NCBI GenBank assembly: GCA_015680685.1
Contig: MNCI01017954.1
Span: forward strand, 496,516-553,435
Reading direction: 5' to 3'
Length of the DNA: 56,920 nucleotides
DNA from: Gnetum montanum
Taxonomy: Eukaryota > Streptophyta > Gnetopsida > Gnetales > Gnetaceae
Shown: piece by piece, positions 11,441-22,443 of the stretch
Layout: every line of letters begins with the position of its first letter
How positions within the stretch are numbered: the stretch's first letter is position 1
Translations under genes and position numbers: made by a program
The notes under the pieces: generated by a model
Database searches by the model: none
What the model was told of the DNA's origin: nothing
What the model saw: only the letters and a program-made list of their open reading frames with translations

Positions 11441-11949
11441 AGTAATTCCCAAATTAGGATAAGACATCTTCCCCATGACTGTATTCATAGGTGAGTGTTC
11501 AAAAGATGCTCCCTAGATCTCCTAGATCATACACTCTAAGTCGTTCACATACCATCGTTATTGATTTAACCTTTCACTCATCATCCCAATTGATTTGAAT
11601 GGTAGATGAGTTTTGATTGTTTAGGTCTTTATTCTCTTTTCCTTTTTTTTATGACCATGACTTATTAATTTCATGTTTAGGTCCTTAGTTGGAGTCATTT
11701 TCTTGGATTGGGAATTAGTAAGTGGTTCAAATGTTTCCATACATGTCTTAAATAATTTTTGGTTCTCAATTAGTGGTCACAAGGTGTCTTTTAGTTTTAT
11801 GGCTCCTTCTCTTTCTTTTGAACATGTTTTTTTTTTCACTATTGTCAACTATTATAATGACAATGTTAACATTCTAAAGTGTTGGTCATAATGCACTATT
11901 CTAAAGTGTTAACTATTGCACCCCTTACTCTCAGCAATAATGCATGTAA

Positions 11950-12400
11950 TTCTTTGCCTGTGTATGGCTCCATGCATGTCTTCTTTAGAGATATCAATAG
12001 ATTCATCCCTCATATTTAACTTAGCATCGATTGTGCTAAGACATGCCCTTTCCATGATAATTGGGAATTCCTTGTCATCATTCTTCACCTTGATTACTAG
12101 GAAGTCTACTGGATAGGACCACCCACTAACAGTGATTACTACATTTTCTATGTGTCACAAAGGACTAGTGATAGATTGATCTACAAGCTCCGACCTAATA
12201 TTGCACTCCTTCAGAGGTGGTAGGTTCATTATTTGATATATTTCATAAGAGATCATATTTATTCTAGAACTAGAGTCTAATAGAGCTTTGCATGGTAGAT
12301 TTCTAGCTACTCCTAGATAAGTTAAAGGAATTCTTGGATCAATTCTCTTCTTTGGGAGTGTCCCTGCCTTGATCCAGTCAATGACAATTTCTATGAGCAT
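11950..12400 (-). pseudogene. Aspartic protease remnant of the old gag-protease element
   Basis: The open stretch 12400-12155 matches the protease of the forward element: D-W-I-K-A-G, then C-K-A-L-L-D-S-S-S in place of A-L-L-D-S-G-S, then N-M-I-S, and L-V-D-Q-S-I-T. The catalytic D-S-G has become D-S-S, probably inactivating. Homology continues below 12155 after a stop, including a P-I-I-M-E-R-A segment that matches P-I-I-M-G-R-A. Confidence 0.75.
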
Positions 12401-12449
12401 AATAGTTTGAATTCTTGTGTTTGGAGATATTGGAAGCTTGTCTTTGGTA

Positions 12450-14070
12450 AGAGAATCTGTTGTAGGAGAAGTTAATCTTGATGAAGTTCTAAGTATACCA
12501 TCCTTTTTTCAAACTTGTCCTTGTGAAAGGATGCCTCTTTCTTTAGCTCTTAGTGTTGTTGGTAAGATCCTCTATTTGTACGTTCACTACCCTTGTAGCT
12601 TTCCTTTGCTATGGTTGTGATGGCAATTCACCTTGCATGGTAAGTGGTGGCATTGATGCTAAATGATTAATTGGATATTATTTTGAAGAATTAGCGGTTG
12701 GTGGATGCATGTGCAAGTTTGGATTTATTCTTGGCAACATCAGTCTGTGGTATTTTGGTGGATAATATTATGAGCTATGAATAGCTGCATTAGCTGGTGA
12801 GATCAAACATTAGACATAGTATCCATAAGAATCAGGTTGTTGATATGGATATTTTTGCCTTGGTGATGGCATTGCCCATGTCAATGGTTGCTTCCACTAC
12901 TATTGATATTGCTCTTATGGTTGAGGGTAAGCTCCTCTTGGATAATAGGTTGGCTAAAAAGGTTGCTTGATATTTTCCTAAGGATAAGAAAGCCTTCTAG
13001 ATCCCTGCATTTTTACAAAGCTTGGATTGAGTGCATATACCTTAGATTCTTGCAAGTGGGTCATGAGAGGACAACATCCCTTAAGATGTTTATTCTAGCA
13101 CACCTTGCATCTATCCTCTTCCTCTAAACTAGGGGTAGTGTATCCTTCAATAGTAGCAACTTTTGATTTTTACTTATAACTACCTTGTTCATAATCTCTT
13201 TTTTTCTTATTTTCTTTGTCCCTGTTTAGTACTTATTCAGTATTTTCCTCCATGATTGTTAAAGTTGTCACAAATTTCTTGTCCACTAAATCCCAAACTC
13301 TTTCTACCTTGGATGCTATATCATTAACTGATTTTTGAATAGGTAGAGTCTTTTGCTGAATGGCCTGCTCCAAAGTTTCTTCCTCTTGTGCTTCACAGAC
13401 TCATGCATTCCTCTTCACAGACAGATGAGGTGGTAGGAGAACAATGTCAACTTGTTTTCCTTTCATTGCTCTTGTATAATTTTTTGTAGGATTTAGCAAA
13501 AATCCTTGGCCTAGAGTCTCGCTTATATCTGAAGTCAGTAGCCTCCCCCTTATGTGTCTCTGCTAAAGTTGAATGAAGTTAAGCTTTGACAAGTTCTTCA
13601 AGTCTAATGACAGGTGTCTTTGAAGGCTCCTCATGGTGTTGGTGGAGTTTCTTTAAATTGAATGTATCAACATCAAGTTCTTCTATGACAATAGAAGTGT
13701 TGGCCTACTTCCCTTTACTGTGTATATGTTTAATCTCCATGGCAGCATCTCTTCTCCTATGCTCCTTTGTTGGTTCATAAGGTCTTTTCATGTGTTGAGT
13801 CACATGATACCCTTCTTGGATCTGGTCCAAATTCATTCCCCTTAAGGCAATTTGAAGCATGTTAAGTGTTACATGCTCTGGAGGTAGGACTATGTTGTCT
13901 CACATGTCTCTCCTAATGGAAGATGAAAGTGAAGTCTAGATGGTACAGATTAGTGTAAGCATAAGTGATTCTTGTCTTCATTGGCATCCTCATTCCTTCT
14001 TCATCAATGATTTTGTCATTGGTTCTTCTTGTCTCCTTGGTAGGCGATTTCTAATCTTTGTTTGAAGTCA
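12450..14070 (-). pseudogene. Gag remnant of the old gag-protease element
   Basis: Many stops and frameshifts, but a segment near 13400-13250 translates on the minus strand to T-L-P-I-Q-K-S, K-V-E-R-V-W-D and so on, aligning with T-V-P-I-Q-K-L, K-V-D-Q-M-W-D of the forward element's Gag C-terminal half. A start ATG lies near 14070. Shorter than the 648-codon gag of the better copy, so internally deleted. Confidence 0.65.
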
Positions 14071-14190
14071 TATTTTATAGTTTTAGATGTTATGTGTTAA
14101 GTGTGCTTTTCTTATGGTTGCAAGGTTTGACTTTGTGTTTCAGATACAAAAAAATTTGAGAAATCAATTACTTAGCATAACATTGATGTG

Positions 14191-14208
14191 TCCCCAGAAA
14201 CAACACCG
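14191..14208 (-). promoter_or_regulatory. Primer binding site, tRNA-Asp type, decayed
   Basis: Directly inside the LTR. On the minus strand it reads CGGTGTTGTTTCTGGGGA against TGGCGCCGTTGCCGGGGA in the best copy (34583-34600). Most differences fit C-to-T or G-to-A change. This fixes the LTR at 14210-15119 as the element's 5' LTR. Confidence 0.8.
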
Positions 14209-14209
14209 A

Positions 14210-15119
14210 TGATGAGTGGTGGAGTAGTCCAACACCCAACCATACGAGTTATGAGTGTTCATGCATAGCCAAATCGAATTCCATGGACAAGGTAATGTAA
14301 CTATGCTAGTAATTGGTTAGAGTTCATGATCGTTGTCTTCTCATGTGAGTTAGTAAAATCAATACATATGGTTTAGCTCACAGTGAGGTATATGATAATG
14401 ATGTTGTGTTAGCCATAATTTGCCTAGAAAACATAAAGTAAGAGTAAAGGTTTCTAATTCTAAGTAATAGTAAACAAATCTAATCTAGCCTCTAAGATGA
14501 GCAACTAGTCCTGACCTTCCATTTACACCTCGGACTTCATGTAACTACTACTGGGATTACCAAGAACCACACTACTAGGTGTACCAAGGGATAGTACTAG
14601 TGGATTACCAAGCAGTTACACTTAAGTGTTTGAGATTAGTCATACTCATTTCGCTTAATACTAGGAATAGTAAAGTGCATAGAAAGTAAATCAATAACTA
14701 ATGAAAATAGTAAACATTAAGCTAAGTGAAAATAGTAAAGTTATTCCAAGTGTAAGCAATAAAGACTATGTGATGCTGCAATGATGTAGAGCAATTTCAA
14801 TCTTTATTTCCGTGCATGAAATGTGTCCAAGTACATTCCACTTGAATAAAGACTCCATTCAATTACTAAACATCACACTACAGCCATACACTCCTAAGTG
14901 CTAAGTGCTAAAATTAAGAAAACAAACTAATGGAATTTCTCTAAGTGTGAAATGAAACTATGTATGGATGGTGTGCCTAAGTGTTGTATTTAGAGGCCTA
15001 CACATGTCTGCAATATCAAATATGTGACATTGTAGTTTGTGCCCTGATATAGGAGATCCAATATCACAGCTCTGATATCACATACCCAATATCGTGGCCA
15101 AGAAAAATTCAATTTATCA
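14210..15119 (-). mobile_element. 5' LTR of the old element (GATATC-type U3)
   Basis: Minus-strand LTR of about 910 bp. The inner end is TGATGAGTGG at 14210 on the plus strand; the outer end is at 15119 (TTTATCA, an eroded CTCATCA). Near the outer end the U3 keeps eroded GATATC words (GATATCACATACCCAATATCG at about 15075-15095), as in the LTRs at 33542, 40094 and 56854. The possible target duplication would be ACATT at 15120-15124, without a visible partner. Confidence 0.75.
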
Positions 15120-15179
15120 ACATTCTTGAGTTAATTTAGGCTCTCTTATTTGTAAGTAATTATGGATTGAATTAGTTTT

Positions 15180-15425
15180 ATCTCATGTTTGACACAACAA
15201 TCTATTTCTTGTGAATTTGATTTTTGGTTCAAGTTTAACATAGTGGATGTACTGTATGAATTCAAATTTGGTATGTGTCTTTATTCTATTTTTGACACAA
15301 TAATCAAATTCATATGAATTTGGTTTTTTATCTTGTGTTTGGAAAAAATGCTTCAATTTATATTTTGAATTTTATAAAGAAATTTTGCCCCATGTTTAAC
15401 ATAGTGAAATTCATGGCATTTAGTT
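15180..15425. repeat. Degenerate ~50-bp tandem repeats
   Basis: Five successive units of roughly 45-55 bp share a TCATGTTTGACACA-like or TTTAACATAGTG-like head and a GAATTTGG-like tail, at about 15183, 15230, 15285, 15332 and 15390. AT-rich, no coding potential. Confidence 0.45.
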
Positions 15426-16506
15426 TGTAGTTTAGGGTATTTGTTTTCTTGCTATTTAGGCAAATTGGGTTGTACCTAACACCTATGCTGTAGATTTTTC
15501 ATTACATATCTACAATACAAAGTAGTGGCTATTGGCTCATTTGGGTTCATAATAGATGACATCTAATTTATGTTAGGTTGTATTGTTGTATTATTATTTA
15601 TATTCTTACAAAAATTGCAATAATTTTCTTATTATTCAACTAAATATGTGACAAGAATGAGGTACTCAAATGTAATGAATGATTTCAAGCTCTCCCAACA
15701 TTAGCACATGCTATATTTTTGTTATTGCTTCTATTTATCAATTAGACATGTAGTATATTGTACTATGAGTTGTCGGATTGAGGTAGCATTGAGGAAGTGG
15801 TTAGTTGGTTTTTGGGAACCTTGAAGTTATTGTTCATTTCATCTTCACCATAATATAATATGCATCTAACTTGAGATTTGTCATTTTCTTTTGAAGAAGT
15901 CTGTTTTACAATATTTGCCCAATCACAAAGCAAAGAAACATAAGAATAATACTTAGTACTTATGGTTGAAAGTTGCACTAGTTAGATGTCAAACTACATT
16001 TCTTGGATAGAGATTTCCAAAAGAAATATTTACATTTGCCAACTAAAAGGCTTTGTGAAAAGTTCTTGTCCAAATTATGTCTGTAAATTAAATAAACCCT
16101 TGCATTGTTTAAAGCAAGATTCCTAAGAATAATGCATAAATGTTGGTAACATTTACACAAAGAGTTTAAAAGATCAAATGCAAATGTTAGTCTATGTAGA
16201 TATTTAACTAAAGATCTATATAGGATCATTATATTTATTCTTTATATTGATATTGTTATAACTAGAGAGTCATAAGGTCTAATCCAAAAGATTAAGGATC
16301 TATTAAAATCTAAATTTGAAATGTGAAATCTTAGCTTGCTTATTTATGTTCTAGGTCTTGCTATTGATTAGTCATCTAAGAAAATAAAAATATAAATAAA
16401 ATACCCACACATAGAATCAAGATTAAGCTTCTAAGGGAATGTTGTATGTTGGATTGTGTATTACGATTGATTTGTCTTGATCAAGATAGTTGCCCAATGA
16501 AGGATG
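15426..16506. other. AT-rich intergenic sequence, nothing recognised
   Basis: Only short frames without recognisable motifs on both strands. Base composition is about that of the surrounding noncoding DNA. No LTR ends or RNA genes seen. Confidence 0.5.
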
Positions 16507-16602
16507 ATTCAAAACTTATTCTAGCACTATGGTGTTTCAACAATTGATGATAATAAGTATCAATTGTTGAAACACCACAAGTTCTAGAATATGTTTTGAT
16601 TG
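16507..16602. repeat. Long imperfect hairpin with 10-nt loop
   Basis: A perfect 18-bp inverted repeat (16531-16548 and 16559-16576, arm GGTGTTTCAACAATTGAT) surrounds the 10-nt loop GATAATAAGT. Pairing continues outward with few mismatches (ATTCTAG on both sides, then TCAAAAC/GTTTTGA) to about 16507 and 16602, giving arms of about 43 nt. A further diverged copy of the arm (GATTGTTGAAACTTG) lies at about 16598-16612. It could be a MITE remnant or a fold-back precursor. Confidence 0.75.
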
Positions 16603-17986
16603 TTGAAACTTGTAACGAAAAGCTACATGTTTTGTTTAAGATTGTACTTATCATGATTAAATATGTACAAGTATAAACAACTGTAATTAAGACTTGTTTC
16701 ACTTAATTCAATTATTTGTTAATCAAAACTTGTCATGAAAATTTACATTCTTGTAATTATAGTTACATTGCTTCACCAATTTTCTCATGCATTAAATACC
16801 AAGACATTTCAATTTTTATATTCACAACACATCAACTAGATTGAGGTTCTTTATTTTCTTCTCTCTTAAATGTACTCACCACAACCCATTTTTCCTAGAT
16901 AACTTGAAAACCACAAACCATGGTCTAACCAAAATGCTAACATTCAAAAAGAATAAAACATTTCTATTATTACCAAATTAACAATTATTTTTACAATTAT
17001 TTTGGAGAAGAAGGTAAGTTAAAATACTTGTGTGGGAACTTTAATACTATAAGCTCCAAACTGAACCAGGAAGAACCTGTACATTCAATTCCGTTTCTGC
17101 TTGTTTGATGTCACAGATCATGAGGCACAGAACTAATTATTAATATATTTCCTTCTTTCTTTAGAAAAATATGCTTTTTCAAATAATGAACTCATGAAAA
17201 GGATGTTAAATGGTGAAAATGACGAAGATAACTAAAATAAACATGAACCAGACAAAAAGGAATGTTCATAATGTTGACTCTTGAGTTTTCAGGACTGATG
17301 CACTCTCAATTTGGTAGCGGAAATCTCGTATTGCATTAATTTATGGCTTAGTACAAGATTTCCACCCGGAGAATTATGCAAATTTTTAGGCACACCTTTA
17401 AGAACGTTGAACTGGCCTGAACTAATGCAAATTGTGTGAATTTCAATTCACTTGTGTTCTACAGACGTCAGAGCTAAGCACTCACTATTCTTGACAGGGA
17501 CGTAGCTTAACCTATCAAGCAAGACACAAATTTTACACAAGTTATTTAGTATAAACTCAACCAACCAACCAAATAAGAAAAGACTATGCAGTCACCAACA
17601 AGCAGGAAAGATGGGAACACTCTGTGCACTGGACACAGCTGAAACATAGCCTTACTGTAAAAGCCGTATTGCTTTGCCTTCCAACCATCTTTATAAACAA
17701 AATATAGAACAAATTCTGGTCCGGTAGAGAGTTAGGGGAGGAAAATGATGCTCAAAATTTGATGTCAGATATTAAATTTATACATACGAAGCGGTGTTTT
17801 TTAAAAAGCCCTGACAAAACTAACATATACATAAGTGCTTTAGCTTCCCAGGAAACATACATCTATGTACTCCTAACATGCCATGATAGAATATTTCTAA
17901 TATTCGATGTATGTTTTGCTTCCGCAAAGGCATGCAGCTTAACTTACAAATCTAATAATGCAAAGCATCTAAATCTCCAACCTAAT
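16603..17986. other. Spacer downstream of MHF1, no gene recognised
   Basis: 16601-16760 contains two diverged copies of an AAACTTGT...GAAAA..TACAT block. 17000-17986 is downstream of the MHF1 stop on the minus strand and should hold its 3' UTR. I see no clear AATAAA in sense close to the stop; AATTTAATAT-like and TTTATAAAG-like words occur within 300 bp. Confidence 0.4.
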
Positions 17987-20900
17987 CTAAAATGATTCTT
18001 TCGCCTTGGCAGAAGTTTTCTTTCTTTTCTTTTCTCCAAGCTGTTCTTTTTCCTTTAGCAGCTCCTGAGAAAATGATTTAAGTATGGTTGTAACTTCTTC
18101 ATTCCTATGAGCTGCAAATTGGATAGCCTATCAGAAAACAAAAAAAATCTAGAAAAGCAATTTCACACCTTAGATCTATACAAGGAACTATCATAACATT
18201 TCTGTTGAAAAGCCCCTTAAATGTATACCAGCAAGAATAACGTCATCCATATTAACAGATTTCCTGCCTGCATGCTGTGCAAACTTCTCCAGGTCCCTTG
18301 CTAGTTGCTCTATATACAATTATAAAAAGTAAATATTAAAAAATGAACAAAAACAAAACACTGATCAAGCTTCAAAATATGTAAATAAAAGAAAACCAGC
18401 AGTGATACATTTTGCTATACTTCAAATTTGGATAAATTGTAAATAATATATAGGATTTAAATGTAACACATGAATAAGGCATGTAGCTGCAACCAGATTG
18501 TTATAACACGTATGACAAGAAAATAGTTAAGTTCTTCATATCATGACCTGGCCTGCCTATATACTCAATCTCTTGAGCCCCGATACAAAGTTTAGTATAC
18601 TAAGTGGGAAACTTTGTAGATAGAAAAATTAAATAAGCTTTTGAAACTAGAATATAGTGTAATGTTAATGAAATCAATATTAGTTTACCCACTTAATGTA
18701 GTAGCCTATTTTAACAAAAAGTAAACAATCTAGGGTCCTTGGAAATTATTTTTAAGTTCTCTTAAGTTGAACCTATTTCTCTTCCTTGAGATGTTTTTTA
18801 CTCCTTTATAAACTTCTGATTTTCACATATTGCTTAGTCCTAGTTATATTTATTACTTAAAATTACTTTTATTCCTCCTTAAATTTATCTATCTTATTTT
18901 CTTTCCTTCTTTAACCAATTGTTCTGTTTATGTGATTTTTTTATCTCACTATATTGAAAGAATTCTTCACAAACCACTGTTCACTTGTCTGACAACGAAA
19001 AGCTAATTCTTTGATTTCTGGTCTTTTCTTTTCTTTTTCTTCTGTTTTTAAATCTTAAAAAAACTCGAAAAATTCTTTAACTAGATATTACCCACTATAT
19101 CTCAGACTAGCAGTTAACATAAACACTATTTATTCTCTCGGAAAAAACAAAACGTAAGCTATATATGGTTTGGAAAACACAAAATGTAAGCTATATATGG
19201 TACAATGATATTTGTCATGAGAAAGCAGTTTGCCATGCAAACAAAGAGCTGAGAAGAACTAACATGTTCAGATGGGCTCCATCCATAAAAGTTGGTGTGG
19301 GTTCTATGGGTTTATTGTCCAATCACAGGAAAGGTACTTAAGGTAAATAAAAATCTAAAACTACCCAAAGAATAGAAGTAATAACTAATCTCATCCTTGC
19401 ATAATAGCCTTCTGAATGTTGTTTGGCTCAACTTACAAATTTTTGGAGAAGTGCTCCCCTTACAAATTTCTAGACAATTATTTAAAAGGCTGTATCTGTT
19501 GTTTTCTAGAAATCAATGCTTACGAGAAGTTCTTTGTTTCTTACAGCGTGAAGGTGAGAAATCATGTTTGTGGAATTCCACTGCAAATGCATTTGATTTA
19601 CCACACTGAAATGTTGAGTATTTAATCAAGATACAGAAAATTGAGTATTTACTAGTTTGTATAGTTGACACCAAATAGTCTGCAGCTGCAGAGTTCATAA
19701 ACTCCTGGTTTCCCCAAAGAGTGATAGTTGACACCAAATAGTCTGCAGCTGCAGAGTTCATAAACTCCTGGTTTCCCCAAAGAGTGAGGACAATGATATC
19801 TCTCAGATGAAACTTAAGAAGTCATGCAAGTATCTCTGAGGAGGAACCTTAAGGAGGCATGTGATCTTCTCCATGCCAGAAAGGTAACCAAATGATCTGC
19901 GTATGAGTTAACATCAATGTTACCCAGACAATAATTGGGAATTGAAGTCACGGAACTCGGAAGGTTGGAAAATGCAGTATTTTCTTACAATCTAATTCAA
20001 TTTTAATGTGAAACTTTACCAAAATAATGACGTTAAGGCCAAAACCGGTAAACCAGAAAAATGCACACGGCAACTCGCCGTTAGTAGCACATGAATTTAT
20101 TAATTGCACTTAAAATCTTAACATTCAAGCTTTGGAAAATTGAAAACAGACATTGTACTGTAAATCCAATACCTGGGAACGTAGAGCAAATATAGGCATT
20201 TCACAATTAACAAAATCGTGATTTTAATACAGCGAAATCTAAGGGAGAGCTCTGGAAAAATCAATTTGACAATGCAGACTATAGTGAGAAATTTTGACAT
20301 TTAAAAAAAATTGGTGAGAAAGGATATTAGAAGGGAATGAAAGAAGCAGCTTAAATGGTGGCCTTTATTAAATAGAATGCGGTAGAAAGCCAAATAACAA
20401 CCATTTTTGGAAAGAAGCAACCCTAATCCGGCTAACGTACAACGCCGTCTAGAAAACTATGGCCTTGTAGCAGGATTAAAGAATCTCCTGTCCATGTAAC
20501 TGTTGAAATTCAGAACCATTACTCTATAGGTCATTGTTAGGAAACTTACGCTCTGGATACACAGCAGCCAAAACTTTCTTTAACACACAGTGAAGAACTA
20601 AACAGATTTGCTCCACAATCCCAGATTGGGACAGCAAAATAGGCTGAAAATCACAGATAACAAGGGCAGTCTTGTAATAAAAACGATAAAAATTGTTAAA
20701 ATGATGGACCCCAGAAATGAGAAACAACCAATGGGACAGAGTAGCCGCAGCTCTTTTGCAATTCCAAACGAAAGCCAAATGAAAGCCTACCAACAATCAG
20801 ACATCGTCTGCCAAGAATGATTTCACTGTTGACATTTTAGGTACAAATCCTGCTAAGCCGCTTACTCTACAACATGATTGATGTTCATCATCTGCATCAC

Positions 20901-21932
20901 TGGAGAAGTAAAAAATCCTTTCCCAGTTTCTGGAACATGCCTGGTCCAGATAAAATGGATAGTCAAGCCAAACTGTTCCAGATCTTTCCCTTTAGCAAAA
21001 ACTGAGAAGAGAATCATTCCCTCGACTTAATAGGCCCTATTGCATTCATCATCAGTCTATGCTTCTTTCATTTCTTTATAGCTTGATTTTGCAATAAACA
21101 GGTGAATATCCCCTTTCCCTATTCCTCATGAACAAATATAGATGACTACTATACAGGTCCTGACTGCACGACAAGAAGATTAATGCCTCTTCTGGTAAGT
21201 TCACGTAAACAAAGGTATCTAGTCTGCCCCCATTGCCAAGAAAAATTCAAAATATGAACTCTCTGCTCGCTGAACTGATGAACCTAGACAAAAATTGAGT
21301 TGTGATGGTAACATGTGGAATATCTTGCTGTCAAAATTTGAATTTTGACGGTTACATAAACAGCACGAGATTCCTGCCCCCAAAAAATTTTAATAAATCT
21401 ACTAAGAAGGAAGAAATACTCAAACACCTGATTTCCATTATGATGCTACGAATTGTTAATCATTTGAACGTATGGCGAGGATAGTCGAATCCGAATACTG
21501 GTAAATCTTCATCGGCTATAAGTCTGAGCAGAGACATTTCAATATTACCATCTTACAACCTAACGAACCAATCACGTGAACAAAATAAAAATAGCAAGGC
21601 AAAACAGCGGAAAGAGCAATAAGAGTGCAATGAATTGGATATTCGTACCAATGAATTTGAATGTTAAATCCGCCAGCGCAGACATAACAATCGGAGAAAC
21701 ACTCATCCCGTTTTTCTGCACTGAAACGTCGTTAACAAATAAACTGAGCCATTCTAGAGTGAAAAAGACGTTGAATTATATCAAACAAAAAGCAGCCCGC
21801 ATGAGACCTAGATAACATACCTTCATGTTCAGCTACTTTAATGACTGAAATACGCAGACGATCTGTGAGAAGAGATACTTCCATGTTTCCGCCAGACCTG
21901 CCTTCTTCCTGATTTTGATTGTCCATCTCCAT
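17987..21932 (-). CDS. MHF1: MHF1/CENP-S histone-fold protein, four exons
   Basis: Exons on the minus strand: 21932-21821, 21720-21649, 18309-18229, 18111-17987. All junctions are GT-AG, phases match, and they sum to 390 nt, a 129-residue protein plus stop. Residues about 18-105 form the histone fold: D-R-L-R-I-S-V-I-K-V-A in helix 1, A-L-A-D-L-T-F-K-F-I-E-Q-L-A-R-D-L in helix 2, then the family signature HAGRKSVNMDDVI and AHRNEE. The tail (about 112-129) is Lys-rich and probably nuclear and DNA-binding. In the family, MHF1 pairs with MHF2 (CENP-X), stimulates the FANCM translocase at branched DNA, limits meiotic crossovers in Arabidopsis, and as CENP-S joins the CENP-T-W-S-X complex at kinetochores. 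The frame is uninterrupted, unlike every neighbour. For exon 4 the acceptor TTGCAG at 18112 keeps the frame and the conserved AHRN; the AG 16 nt upstream does not. Intron lengths: 100 bp, 3339 bp and 117 bp. An L1 LINE starts 469 bp upstream. Confidence 0.93.
18310..21648 (-). other. MHF1 intron 2 (3.3 kb)
   Basis: GT at 21648, AG ending at 18310. Mostly AT-rich with no transposon coding sequence recognised. It contains the exact 63-bp duplication at 19661-19786 and one exon-like interval at about 20649-20549: sense TTTTCAG before it, GTAAGT after it, and no stop in two frames. That interval would not be needed for the conserved protein, so it is at most an alternative or cryptic exon. Confidence 0.7.
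19661..19786. repeat. Exact 2 x 63-bp tandem duplication
   Basis: 19661-19723 and 19724-19786 appear identical base for base, starting ATAGTTGACACC and ending CCAAAGAGTG. Each unit contains the palindrome CTGCAGCTGCAG. Identity implies a recent event within MHF1 intron 2. Confidence 0.95.
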
Positions 21933-22008
21933 TGCTTATTATCACTGTCCCTGCTTCTGCGTTTTCTCGGTCATTTGAGGCGCTGTAATTAAGTTTGCGG
22001 TTCTTCGG

Positions 22009-22016
22009 CCGGGAAA
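22009..22016 (-). promoter_or_regulatory. E2F-like site upstream of MHF1
   Basis: Minus-strand TTTCCCGG matches the E2F consensus TTTSSCGS and lies 77-84 bp upstream of the MHF1 ATG, in a G/C-richer interval (21940-22020) set in AT-rich DNA. E2F control fits a chromatin and DNA-repair gene expressed in S phase. The site is eight bases, so chance is possible. Confidence 0.45.
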
Positions 22017-22090
22017 CGGACTAGGCTGCAAAATGTCTAAAATGTTTAACAACGTTTTATCTTATTCAAAATGAAAAAATCCCTGTTCAA

Positions 22091-22166
22091 CCTGGTGCCG
22101 TGGTTTTGTTGGTTTTTACGTTAGTCTCACGCACTAAAGGTCTCCAGTCCAAATCTTGGCAGCGCC
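22091..22166 (+). pseudogene. tRNA-Val(CAC)-like sequence, pseudo-tRNA or SINE head
   Basis: About 76 nt that fold like a tRNA. The 5-bp anticodon stem TTAGT/ACTAA encloses the 7-nt loop CTCACGC with anticodon CAC. The T arm is TCCAG-TCCAAAT-CTTGG with weak pairing, and the acceptor TGGTGCC pairs imperfectly with GGCAGCG, followed by CCA. The middle resembles plant tRNA-Val. The acceptor does not, and the genomic CCA and mismatches argue against a working tRNA. A tRNA-derived SINE head is the other reading, though I see no second copy here. It lies in the MHF1 upstream region. Confidence 0.45.
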
Positions 22167-22385
22167 AAGGCAAAAGTATTTTCTTTTTCAACCTCATAAT
22201 AATAATATTAATTTCAATTTCATAAAATTTATAATATTATTAATCTAATCATAAAGTTCATAATATTGTTAATCTAATAATCTAAATGCCTTAGATTTCA
22301 AGTGTATTTCCAGTTTCAACTTATGATAAAGCAAACAAGCTTTTGGCTTAGAAACCCAAAGTCATAGGTTCATTTTAACAGGAAG

Positions 22386-22400
22386 CAAAATATAAATTGA
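22386..22400. repeat. Left 15-bp target duplication of the LINE
   Basis: CAAAATATAAATTGA, identical to 28033-28047. It lies just outside the 3' end of the minus-strand LINE. Confidence 0.92.
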
Positions 22401-22443
22401 GGGGGTGGGGGGCCGGCAACAGGGGGCGGTGGCGGCGGTGTCA
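22401..22443. repeat. G/C-rich tail at the LINE 3' end
   Basis: The plus strand is runs of G broken by T, CC and CAA, ending in GGCGGTGGCGGCGGTG. In LINE sense this is C-rich and sits exactly where a poly(A) tail should meet the target duplication. The composition is unlike anything else in the window. Confidence 0.8.

Larger units (their letters stand above)
10250..15119 (-). mobile_element. Old gag-protease-only Athila-like element, minus strand
   Basis: 5' LTR at 14210-15119, a primer site at 14191-14208, gag remnants (about 14070-12450), protease (12400-11950), then the T-rich tract in sense (11440-11225 read on the minus strand) and further 3' noncoding blocks that match the 38.4-39.3 kb region of the better preserved element. 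For example, the block at about 10260-10330 matches 39270-39330. No RT, RNase H or integrase lies between protease and the T-rich tract (about 0.5 kb apart), so it has the same pol deletion as the element at 33542-41134. Its 3' LTR was not found; the solo LTR lies at its left end. The interval LTR-to-protease is about 0.9 kb shorter than in the better copy, so part of gag is deleted too. Confidence 0.75.

Noticed and set aside
20524-20796. 90-codon minus-strand ORF in MHF1 intron 2
   Set aside because: The ORF as a whole has no family resemblance and lies within an intron. Only the sub-interval with splice-like ends was kept as a possible cryptic exon.
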